DNA of 64,000 bases. It comes from an uncultured Paraburkholderia sp. Its GTDB lineage: Bacteria; Pseudomonadota; Gammaproteobacteria; Burkholderiales; Burkholderiaceae. The stretch is taken from the NCBI GenBank assembly GCA_940747215.1, contig CALNWS010000017.1, positions 1 to 64,000 on the forward strand. The letters run 5' to 3'. The notes beneath the pieces were generated by a model. That model had not been told where the DNA came from. It saw nothing but the letters and a program-made list of their open reading frames with translations, and searched no databases. Below are positions 54,226 to 62,292 of this stretch, piece by piece; the first letter of the stretch is position 1, and every line of letters starts with the position of its first letter. Position numbers and translations under genes: made by a program.

Positions 54226-54545
54226 GGCGTTCTTTTTCGCTTCGATTCGTGTTTGCGTCGCGTCCGCCTGTTTTACTGCCGTTTGAATTCCTTCGCCGCA
54301 CACGCGCCCACGCTTGACTCGAGTGGCTTTGCGCGTCTCCGTGCGCCGATTCAAACGCCCGATCGTTTGGTGACTATCCTCCAGAAATCTTGTCGGCAGC
54401 GTGCTGACAAATAAAGACAATCAGATGAAAGGCGCGCACTGCCGGCTCTTTCGTTTAAAGCCGGTGTAGGTGCGACGAACCCTGCCGCAGATCACGCGCA
54501 AAACGACACAAGAGACGCGGAGCAGCGGCTTCAGGAGGAGACATC
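54226..54545. other. spacer after the liv pseudogenes
   Basis: About 320 bases with no convincing frame. A GAGGAG ribosome site at 54534-54539 precedes the next pseudogene. No terminator is obvious. Confidence 0.4.
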
Positions 54546-55650
54546 ATGGAACGGATTGGTGTAGGCGGCGTGCAACCGGGCGAAGAACGCGGCGGCGTAT
54601 CTCGATCCGCCGCGCGCCGGAGATTCTGGAGCAAAAGCCTCGGCGCGGGTGCGGTTTCGCTGGCAGCCGCGCTGATGATGTCCGCCTGCGCCGATGCGCG
54701 GTCGAGCGCCGCATCGGGCGCTGACGCCGCTTCTGCCCCGACTGCCAATGCTGCCGCCAATCAACCGGTATCCTCTGCACAACCCGCTATCGAAGCCGCC
54801 AAGGCGAAGCAACTCGCGGCGCAACAGCGCGTCGCCGCGCGTGTGCCGTCCGCTGACGCTGCGCGACTCCGGCATCGACGGTTCGCTGATGTTCGCGCGC
54901 GACGTGGACTTTCGCGTCACGGACGACATCGGCTTCATGATTCACGACATGGCCGCGACGCTCACGCCCGCGCGGCCCGGCGAGCTGATCGTGTTCGACG
55001 ACCCGACGAGCGTCATGATCAACGTGCATCGCGGCGAGGTGACGCTCGACAGCACGAAGCTCACGGCGATTTTCGACCGCTATCTGTTCCAGTATCAGGG
55101 TTCGCCGCTGCGCAACATGTGCGTGATGCCGCAGGACGACGGCAACTTGCGGATCACGGGTGAAATGCATCGCGAGACGTGGGTGCCGACCGTGCTGGTC
55201 GGCTCGCTTTCGATGCGCAATGCCGACGAACTCGTCTTCCATGCCGATCACGTCGAAGTGGCGAGCGTCGGCGCGGACAAGCTGATGCAGGCCGCGCACG
55301 TGAAGATGGCCGATCTGCTGAAAGTGGACACGCCGATTGCGCGGCTGGATGACGACGTCGTCATGCAGGTCGCGAAACTCACGCCGCCGCCCGCGCTGCG
55401 CATGACGATCACGCCTTCGGCCGGAGTAAATTTCAAGCTCGACGACCGCACGGTGCAGCACATCGACTGGCCGGCTTCGATGCCGCCGCGCGGCATCTCG
55501 TGTATGAACCGACATCGGTGAAAGTGCTCGGCGTGTCGCAGGCGGGCTTGCTGCGCGCGCTCGATATTCCGCTTGCGTCGCTTGCGCCGTTCCGTCGTAA
55601 AGGTGTGGAGTTGCAGGGCAACGAGCTCGTGTTCGATCAGTATCGTCGGG
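54546..55650 (+). pseudogene. conserved lipoprotein-like protein of unknown function, frameshifted
   Basis: The ATG at 54546, after GAGGAG, starts MERIGVGGVQPGEERGG with RRRFWSKSLGAG and a hydrophobic stretch AVSLAAALMMSAC. This resembles a Tat-like or lipoprotein signal. A shift near 54845 moves the frame to DSGIDGSLMFARDVDFRVTD, which stays open until about 55490. The third frame then gives YEPTSVKVLGVSQAGLLRAL and GVELQGNELVFDQY. I do not recognise the family. The end is fused to the 3' remnant of iolC on the other strand near 55650, so the ancestral stop is uncertain. Confidence 0.6.
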
Positions 55651-56323
55651 GTGAAACTGCACGAGACATTTGACGACGTGCTCCTGCGGCCATGCGATCA
55701 GTGACGTGCCGATCGAGCGTCCGTGATCGAACACGAGCGGCACGGAGCCCGGCAATTCGACCGGGCGGCCGATCCACCAGCCGCGGCCCGTCGCTGCGTT
55801 GAGCGCGTCCTGGCCGTAACGGTCGTCGATCAGCACGCCGATGCGGCCTTGCAGTCCGAGTGCCTCTTCATTCAGTTTGCGCGACGGTGTTCACGAACAG
55901 GCCCTTCAGTTGCGATATACGTGCTTCGCTCGCGCCACATTGCTGCGCGAGTTCAAAGAACTGGTTGCGATGATCGAACGCGAAGCCGAGCATTTCGTCG
56001 CGACGTTGACGCGCGGGCAACACGCGATGCAGGCGCGAGAGCGTCGCATCGCAGTCGGGACGGCGCATGCGCGCGGGATCGGCCTGCGCTTCGTGCAGGA
56101 AGTAGTTGAGTTCGACGGGTGTCAGCATGGCGGGCGCGCAGCCGTGACGCGAAACGACGAGTGTGCCACTCGCGTTCGCCGCACGCGCGCAGGCTTCGAG
56201 CGGCTCGTCGCGCAACCAGCCGGAGAGAAAGCCCGACGCGAACGCATCGCCCGTGCCGAGCACGTTCAGTACTTCCACTTCGACGCCGCCGTGAATCGGC
56301 AACTCATCGAGCGAGGCGGGCAC
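55651..56323 (-). pseudogene. iolC: 5-dehydro-2-deoxygluconokinase with C-terminal DUF2090 domain (IolC), truncated at both ends
   Basis: Reading from 56323 on the minus strand, ASLDELPIHGGVEVEVLNVL is followed by GTGDAFASGFLSGWL, the catalytic motif of PfkB-type kinases. MLTPVELNYFLHEAQ begins the DUF2090 domain. A shift near 55872 moves to MLIDDRYGQDALNAATGRGW and SLIAWPQEHVVKCLVQFHPD, all typical of the fused IolC of Burkholderia. The N-terminal half of the kinase is missing: the frame starts right after the stop of the permease pseudogene. The C terminus is cut near 55651. IolC acts in myo-inositol breakdown. Confidence 0.8.
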
Positions 56324-57175
56324 TTACGATTGCGCGACGCGGCGGCGCACGTAGTGGTTGAACAGCACGGCGATCAACAGCATCACGCCGAGGAACACGC
56401 GGAACCAGTCGGAACTCACGTTCGTATAGGTGATGCCGATCTGCACGACGCCGAAGATCAACGCGCCGAAGCAGGCGCTCACGACGGAGCCGTAGCCGCC
56501 CGTAAGCAGCGTACCGCCGATCACCGCGGCGATGATCGCTTCGAATTCCTTCTGCAGGCCGCGGCCGAGCCGATGTCGCACACCTGCAGCACCGCGAACA
56601 GGTAAGAGCAGAATGCGGTGAATACGAAGAGCGAAATCTTTACGTGGCGCACGGGCACGCCGACGTTTTTCGCGGCGTTGGTGTCGCCGCCCACCGCGAG
56701 AATCCAGTTGCCGGTGCGCGTTCTGGCGAGCACGAATGCGCAGACGGCGGCGAGCCCGAGCCACCAGAGAATCACTTTTGGAATCCCCGGCACGAGCGCG
56801 TGCCCATTATCGAGTAGCGTACCGATGCCGTGATGCGCGAGCATCAGGAAAAGGCCGTTCAGCGCGACGCCTTTGAAGAGCGTGTTACTTGGAAGAGCGT
56901 GTTCGCGAGCCAGTCCTGCTGCGCCAAGATCGCCCACGCCGGAGACGATGGTGCGGTCGGCGAATATGATGGAAAGCGCCAGCGTGAGACCGCGCAGAAT
57001 GAACAGGAACGCGAGCGTGACGATGAACGACGGCAGTCACGGGACGGTTCAGCAGATGACCAAACCAGGACTCCTTGCGCACGCGTTCATCCGATTCCGG
57101 CGGCGACGAGGCTTGCGCCGGGTCGGTCCGATCCGTCTTGACATGCGGTGGGAAGTGTTTGCCGGCTACACCCAT
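56324..57175 (-). pseudogene. iatP: inositol/ribose-type ABC transporter permease (IatP-like), internal deletion and frameshifts
   Basis: The start ATG 57173-57175 follows AAGGAG, MGVAGKHFPPHVKTDRTDPA and ESWFGHLLNRP. About 100 residues of the expected membrane core are then missing. PSFIVTLAFLFILRGLTLAL continues in another frame. A repeated GAAGAGCGTGTT (56875-56886 and 56892-56903, offset 17) adds another shift before NTLFKGVALNGLFLMLAHHG. One more shift lies near 56570, before [20 protein letters not shown] and the end YVRRRVAQS. The gene was part of an inositol uptake operon with ibpA and iolC. Confidence 0.82.
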
Positions 57176-57330
57176 GATGTCTCCTTGGAGACCAGCCGGG
57201 GTCCGTCACGCGGGCATGCGCGGCGGAAGCGGCGGCCGGTGAAAATGCGCGAGAGCGCCGGGCGAAGCGCTTCGGATCGCGAAGGATCGAAGCGCTGCTC
57301 GTCGTGCGCGTGACTGTCTAACGAAAAGAA

Positions 57331-57651
57331 TCAGCGGTACTGACCTGCGTACTTGATCACCTTGTCGAGGTTTTCCTTCGTGATGAAACCCGGACCCGAA
57401 CGGATGTTCTTCGGCCCGTACGATGGCGCGAGGCCGTATGTCGCAAGCCGTGCCTTGAACTTCGGGTTAGCTTCGAGAATCTGGCGGATCTTCGCCGGAT
57501 CGGTGGTGTACTCCTTCTCCACGATCGCGAGCACGGCGACCGGGATATAGCCTTGCAGATACGGTTGCTGGTCGATCGCGAACTGGATCGTGCCGTTCTG
57601 GATGGCCTTCGCGATGTCGTCGGAGAAGTCGAACGTGCAGATCTTCCGGCA
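57331..57651 (-). pseudogene. sugar (inositol) ABC transporter substrate-binding protein, C-terminal remnant
   Basis: Only the last hundred or so residues remain: TFDFSDDIAKAIQNGTIQFA, IDQQPYLQGYIPVAVLAIVE and FITKENLDKVIKYAGQYR. This is the C-terminal lobe of a periplasmic sugar-binding protein of the inositol/ribose type. The signal peptide and N-terminal lobe are gone, replaced on the upstream side by noncoding sequence with an 8-bp repeat. No ATP-binding gene lies between it and the permease, so the middle of the operon is probably deleted. Confidence 0.8.
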
Positions 57652-57696
57652 ACGCTTCGCGCGCCGTTGCGGTTGGGTTTGCTCGCCGCCACCCAA

Positions 57697-57720
57697 CGCC
57701 CCTACGCCCCTACGCCCCTG
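57697..57720. repeat. 8-bp tandem repeat upstream of tusA
   Basis: CGCCCCTA is repeated twice exactly and then as CGCCCCTG (57697-57720). It lies between the truncated binding-protein remnant and tusA and may mark a deletion joint. Confidence 0.85.
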
Positions 57721-57790
57721 CGGTAAAATCCTTGCTATAGAACGGCGTCGCACCGCGACACCACGTCTCTCGCTCGGAAGGTCACTGTCG

Positions 57791-58024
57791 ATGGAAATCC
57801 AGATTCACAAGGAAGTCGATGCGCGCGGGCTCATGTGTCCGCTACCCATTTTGCGCGCCAAGAAGGCGCTCGCCGACATGGAAAGCGGCCAGATTCTCAA
57901 AGTGCTCGCCACCGACCCCGGCTCTCAACGCGATTTCGCTGCATTCGCCAAGCAGACTGGCAATGAAATCGTCGAAAGCACGTCGCAGGACAAGGTCTTC
58001 ACGTTTCTCATGAAGCGGCGCTAG
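57791..58024 (+). CDS. tusA: TusA-family sulfurtransferase
   Basis: A 77-residue TusA/SirA-fold protein. The family signature with its reactive cysteine is in ARGLMCPLPILRAKKAL near residues 11-27. TusA proteins carry persulfide sulfur for tRNA 2-thiouridine synthesis and molybdopterin synthesis. The start is ATG 57791; the frame is open to 57590, but that region overlaps the binding-protein remnant. The gene is intact, with a good terminator. It ends in TAG, one of two intact genes to do so. Confidence 0.9.
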   Translation: MEIQIHKEVDARGLMCPLPILRAKKALADMESGQILKVLATDPGSQRDFAAFAKQTGNEIVESTSQDKVFTFLMKRR

Positions 58025-58063
58025 GAACGCGTAAGCGCGCCGCGACATTTCCGTGTCGCCATG

Positions 58064-58108
58064 AAAAAAGGCGCTGTGCCCTACGATTGCGGGCACAGCG
58101 CCTTTTTT
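58064..58108. terminator. bidirectional terminator between tusA and galU
   Basis: AAAAAAGGCGCTGTGCCC (58064-58081) and GGGCACAGCGCCTTTTTT (58091-58108) form a perfect 18-bp stem with a nine-base loop. The A-run and T-run flank a GC stem on both strands, so it serves convergent tusA and galU. Confidence 0.95.
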
Positions 58109-58150
58109 CGCGCCGGTCTGTTCAGAAACCGGCGCGAACAATCACATTGC

Positions 58151-59032
58151 TCAGCCTTCCAGAACCGGCGAACGCGTACGCAGGTACTGCTCGAAATCTG
58201 CCGCCACTTCCGGGTGACGCAACGCGAATTCCACCGTTGCCTTCAGATAACCCAGCTTGCTGCCGCAGTCGAAACGTGTGCCATGATACTTGTACGCGAG
58301 GACCTGTTCGTCGGCGAGCAGCGACTGGATCGCGTCCGTGAGTTGCAGTTCGCCGCCTGCACCCGGTTTCAGCGAGCGGATGTGATCGAAAATGCGCGGC
58401 TTCAGCACGTAGCGGCCCACCACACCGAGATTCGACGGCGCAACGCTCGGTTCCGGCTTCTCGACGATGCCCGACATCTTGATGATCGAATCTTCCCACT
58501 CCTTGCCGTCGACGATACCGTACGACTTCGTTTCCTGCGGCGGAATCTCTTCCACGCCGATCACGGAGTTGTGATAGTGGTCGAACACTTCGATCATCTG
58601 CGTCATGACGGGCGGCGTGCCGTACAGCAAGTCGTCCGCGAGAATCACGGCGAACGGGTTGTCGCCCACCAGCTTTTCCGCGCACAGCACGGCGTGACCG
58701 AGACCGAGCGCTTCCGGTTGACGCACATAGAAGCAGTCGACGTGGCTCGGCTTGATGCTGCGCACGAGCTCGAGCAGCTTGTCCTTACCGCGCGCTTCCA
58801 GTTCGGCTTCGATTTCGTATGACTTATCGAAGTGATCTTCGATCGCGCGCTTGCTGCGGCCCGTCACGAAGATCATTTCGGTGATGCCAGCCGCCATTGC
58901 CTCTTCCACCGCGTACTGGATCAGCGGCTTGTCGACGATAGGGAGCATTTCCTTCGGGCTCGCCTTCGTGGCAGGGAGGAACCGGGTACCAAGACCTGCT
59001 ACCGGAAATACCGCCTTTGTAACTTTTAGCAT
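58151..59032 (-). CDS. galU: UTP-glucose-1-phosphate uridylyltransferase
   Basis: GalU (293 residues) makes UDP-glucose for LPS, exopolysaccharide and trehalose pathways. The nucleotide-binding start has KAVFPVAGLGTRFLPATKAS with the catalytic lysine in KEMLPIVDKPLIQYAVEEA. The sugar-binding VGRYVLKPRIFDHI and the C-terminal KLGYLKATVEFAL are present. It starts at ATG 59030-59032 and is convergent with tusA and co-directional with valS, 78 bases downstream of it. Intact. Confidence 0.95.
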   Translation of the reverse strand: MLKVTKAVFPVAGLGTRFLPATKASPKEMLPIVDKPLIQYAVEEAMAAGITEMIFVTGRSKRAIEDHFDKSYEIEAELEARGKDKLLELVRSIKPSHVDCFYVRQPEALGLGHAVLCAEKLVGDNPFAVILADDLLYGTPPVMTQMIEVFDHYHNSVIGVEEIPPQETKSYGIVDGKEWEDSIIKMSGIVEKPEPSVAPSNLGVVGRYVLKPRIFDHIRSLKPGAGGELQLTDAIQSLLADEQVLAYKYHGTRFDCGSKLGYLKATVEFALRHPEVAADFEQYLRTRSPVLEG

Positions 59033-59110
59033 GTGATTACCCTGAATCCTCGGATTGAGCTATTGGTCCTTGCCCGCCGCGTGGATGACGTGGCGGGTAC
59101 GAAGTCTCGA

Positions 59111-61990
59111 TCAGACCGGCAAACGCGCCAATTGCGCCTTCAGCTTGCCAACGGTTGCTCCGAATTCTGCCAGTCTTTTCCGCTCCTGCTCAACGACAGC
59201 AGGCGGTGCCTTTGCGACGAAACTCTCGTTCTGCAACTTCGAGTTGCACTTCGTGATTTCGTTGCTGATGCGTGCAATTTCTTTCGACAGACGCTCACGC
59301 TCCACTGCAACGTCGATTTCCACCTTCAGCACGAGCTTTTCATTCCCGACGATAGCAATCGGCGCGCCATCTGCCTGCGCGTTGAGCGTTGCTTCGTCAG
59401 CAATGATATGCACTTCCGACAAACGGGCCAGCGCTTGGGCGTACGGAGCGAACGTGCGCAGGCACTCCGCGTTGCCGGTGGCGAGCAGCGGCACCTTCGT
59501 CGCGGGCGAGAGATTCATTTCGCCACGCAGATTCCGGCACGCGTTGATCACGGCTTTCAGGTCGGCCGCCCATTGCTCTGCCTCTTCGTCGATCTTCGAA
59601 GGCTCGGCAACAGGGTAAGGTTGCATCATGATGGACGCTTCGCCCTCGTTCTTGCCCGCGGGGTAACGTCCGGCCAACCGCGCCACTTTCTGCCACAGCG
59701 CTTCGGTGATGAACGGAATCACCGGATGCGCGAGGCGCAGCACCGTCTCGAGCACGCGCAGCAGCGTACGGCGTGTGGCGCGCTGCTGGTTCGGCTGACC
59801 CGTCTGAATCTGCACTTTGGCGAGTTCAAGATACCAGTCACAGTATTCGTCCCATACGAACTTATATAGGGCGTTGGCCACATTGTCAAAACGATAGTCG
59901 GCGAAGCTCTTCGCGATTTCGGCTTCCACGCGCTGCAGATGCGAGACGATCCAGTGGTCGGCGGTAGAGAAGTGCAGGTGGCCTTCGGAGCCGCACTCGC
60001 CGCATTGCTCCGGCTTGCCGAAACCGCAATCGTGGCCTTCGCAGTTCATCAGCACGAAACGCGTGGCATTCCACAGCTTGTTGCAGAAGTTGCGATAGCC
60101 TTCGCAGCGTGCCAAATCGAAGTTGATGTTGCGGCCGAGCGTGGCTATCGACGCCATCGTGAAGCGCAGCGCGTCGGTGCCGAATGCGGCAATCCCGTCC
60201 GGATACTCCTTGCGGGTCTTTTTCTCGATCGACGTCGCCTGCTTCGGGTTCATGAGCCCCGTGGTGCGCTTGGCAACGAGCGAGTCGAGGTCGATGCCGT
60301 CGACGATGTCGATCGGGTCGAGCGTATTGCCCTTACTTTTCGACATCTTCTGACCCTCGGCGTCGCGCACGAGGCCGTGCATGTACACCGTGTGGAAGGG
60401 TACCTGGCCGGTGAAGTGCGTGGTCATCATGACCATGCGCGCGACCCAGAAGAAGATAATGTCGAAGCCGCTGACGAGCACCGAAGAGGGCAGGAAGTGC
60501 TTCAGTTCCGGCGTCTCATTGGGCCAGCCGAGCGACGAGAACGGCACGAGCGCGGACGAGAACCACGTGTCGAGCATGTCCTCATCGCGCTTGAGCGCGC
60601 CCGTGTAGCCGGCTGCGGCAGCTTTGGCGCGCGCCTCTTCCTCGCTCTTCGCGACGAACAGTTCGCCGTTCTCGCCGTACCACGCAGGAATCTGATGACC
60701 CCACCACAACTGACGCGAAATGCACCAGTCCTGGATGTTCTCGAGCCACTGGTAATAGGTGGTCGTCCAGTTTTCCGGCACGAACTTGATTTCGCCGCTG
60801 CGAACCACGTCGAGCGCGGTTTCTGTGATCGATTTGCCCGGATTGAACGTGCTTTCCGGCGCCGGCTTGCTCACCGCGACGAACCATTGGTCCGTGAGCA
60901 TCGGCTCGATGACGACGCCCGTGCGGTCGCCGCGCGGCACCATCAGCTTGTGCGGCTTGACCGATTCGAGCACGTCGAGTGCTTCGAGGTTGGCCACGAC
61001 CTGCTTGCGGGCCTCGAAACGGTCGAGACCGCGATATTTTTCGGGCGCGTTCTCGTTGATCTTTGCGTCGAGCGTGAGGATCTCGATCATCGGCAGCTTG
61101 TGACGCAGGCCGACCTGATAGTCATTGAAATCGTGCGCGGGCGTGACTTTCACGACGCCGGTGCCGAATTCGCGGTCGACGTAGTCGTCGGCGATGATCG
61201 GCACTTCACGGCCGGAGAGCGGTAGCGTGACGGTCTTGCCGATCAGGTGTGAATAGCGTTCGTCTTCGGGGTGCACCATGACGGCGGTGTCGCCGAGCAT
61301 GGTTTCCGGGCGCGTGGTGGCGATCGTGAGCTGGCCCGAGCCATCGGTAAGCGGGTACTGGATGTGCCAGAGCGAGCCGTTTTCTTCCTCGCTGATCACT
61401 TCGAGGTCGGACACGGCCGTGAGCAGTACCGGATCCCAGTTCACGAGGCGTTTGCCGCGATAGATCAGGCCCTGTTCATACAGACGGACGAAAACGTCGC
61501 GCACGGCGGCGGACATCTTGTTGTCCATCGTGAAGTATTCGCGCGACCAGTCGATTGACGCGCCGAGGCGGCGCACCTGATTCGTGATCGTGGAGCCCGA
61601 TTGCTGTTTCCATTCCCACACGCGCTCGACGAACTTCTCGCGGCCGAGATTGTGGCGCGAGGCGCCTTTTGCGTCCAGCTGACGTTCGACGACGATCTGC
61701 GTGGCGATACCCGCGTGGTCCGTGCCCGGCACCCACAGCGTGTTTTCGCCGAGCATGCGGTGATAGCGGGTGAGGCTATCCATGATCGTCTGGTTGAACG
61801 CGTGGCCCATGTGTAGCGTGCCGGTGATGTTCGGTGGCGGCAACTGGATCGAAAAGTCCTTGCGGTTTTCGTCGATGACGGGTGTCGCGTAGGCGCGCTT
61901 TTCCCATTTGGGGCCCCAATGTGCTTCGATGGTTTGTGGCTCGAAGCTTTTGGCAAGCGTGGAGGTGGTGTCGCTCGGGGTCTCGCTCAT
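59111..61990 (-). CDS. valS: valyl-tRNA synthetase
   Basis: ValRS (959 residues) charges tRNA-Val and hydrolyses mischarged Thr-tRNA-Val. The HIGH-type motif is HMGH in [15 protein letters not shown] near residues 54-68. The editing (CP1) domain occupies about residues 190-340, and KMSKSKGN lies near 546. The anticodon-binding domain and C-terminal coiled coil follow, ending [16 protein letters not shown]. The ATG at 61988-61990 is good. Intact and essential. Its promoter region contains the 65-bp palindrome shared with the divergent helicase gene. Confidence 0.96.
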   Translation of the reverse strand: MSETPSDTTSTLAKSFEPQTIEAHWGPKWEKRAYATPVIDENRKDFSIQLPPPNITGTLHMGHAFNQTIMDSLTRYHRMLGENTLWVPGTDHAGIATQIVVERQLDAKGASRHNLGREKFVERVWEWKQQSGSTITNQVRRLGASIDWSREYFTMDNKMSAAVRDVFVRLYEQGLIYRGKRLVNWDPVLLTAVSDLEVISEEENGSLWHIQYPLTDGSGQLTIATTRPETMLGDTAVMVHPEDERYSHLIGKTVTLPLSGREVPIIADDYVDREFGTGVVKVTPAHDFNDYQVGLRHKLPMIEILTLDAKINENAPEKYRGLDRFEARKQVVANLEALDVLESVKPHKLMVPRGDRTGVVIEPMLTDQWFVAVSKPAPESTFNPGKSITETALDVVRSGEIKFVPENWTTTYYQWLENIQDWCISRQLWWGHQIPAWYGENGELFVAKSEEEARAKAAAAGYTGALKRDEDMLDTWFSSALVPFSSLGWPNETPELKHFLPSSVLVSGFDIIFFWVARMVMMTTHFTGQVPFHTVYMHGLVRDAEGQKMSKSKGNTLDPIDIVDGIDLDSLVAKRTTGLMNPKQATSIEKKTRKEYPDGIAAFGTDALRFTMASIATLGRNINFDLARCEGYRNFCNKLWNATRFVLMNCEGHDCGFGKPEQCGECGSEGHLHFSTADHWIVSHLQRVEAEIAKSFADYRFDNVANALYKFVWDEYCDWYLELAKVQIQTGQPNQQRATRRTLLRVLETVLRLAHPVIPFITEALWQKVARLAGRYPAGKNEGEASIMMQPYPVAEPSKIDEEAEQWAADLKAVINACRNLRGEMNLSPATKVPLLATGNAECLRTFAPYAQALARLSEVHIIADEATLNAQADGAPIAIVGNEKLVLKVEIDVAVERERLSKEIARISNEITKCNSKLQNESFVAKAPPAVVEQERKRLAEFGATVGKLKAQLARLPV

Positions 61991-62025
61991 TGTGCTGATC
62001 GGCTGGTAAATGCTAGGAATATTCG

Positions 62026-62031
62026 ATTATA
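62026..62031 (-). promoter_or_regulatory. -10 element of the valS promoter
   Basis: On the minus strand the bases read TATAAT, 36 bases upstream of the valS ATG. The -35 region would fall near 62049-62054, between this box and the edge of the palindrome at 62070, but no clear -35 hexamer was found. Confidence 0.4.
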
Positions 62032-62069
62032 AGCGGCGCTTGGCGGCGCGGGCTTTTTTGGGGTTTGGG

Positions 62070-62204
62070 GTTTTTTCGTTTTCTGTTCTTCTTGGCCTTT
62101 CCTTGATTTGTTAGTGGTCTATTGGCGTCGCCCCTGTGCGGGGCGACGCCAATAGACCACTAACAAATCAAGGAAAGGCCAAGAAGAACAGAAAACGAAA
62201 AAAC
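62070..62204. repeat. perfect 65-bp inverted repeat (palindrome with a 5-base loop) between divergent valS and uvrD
   Basis: Bases 62070-62134 are the exact reverse complement of 62140-62204, with TGTGC between them. I checked the arms outward from the centre at 62137; pairing ends where 62069 (G) faces 62205 (A). The arms contain GGCCTTTCCTTGATTTGTTA and its complement. The outer ends are TTTTTT and AAAAAA. It lies upstream of both genes, so it is not a normal end-of-gene terminator for either. Confidence 0.93.
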
Positions 62205-62258
62205 AAAGAACAGAGGAAGGCAAGAGAACCCACAAAAAAAGCCAGCCCCGCAGGGCAT

Positions 62259-62264
62259 ATAATG
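62259..62264 (+). promoter_or_regulatory. -10 element upstream of uvrD
   Basis: A perfect TATAAT at 62259-62264 precedes the helicase ATG by 28 bases. No clear -35 is present. The palindrome ends 55 bases upstream. Confidence 0.4.
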
Positions 62265-62292
62265 TCCCACACTCCGCTGTCCCTCCAGAAAA

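Noticed and set aside
62070-62204. The palindrome as an ordinary rho-independent terminator
   Set aside because: It is upstream of both flanking genes, which diverge, so no known gene ends at it. I list it as a repeat of unknown role.
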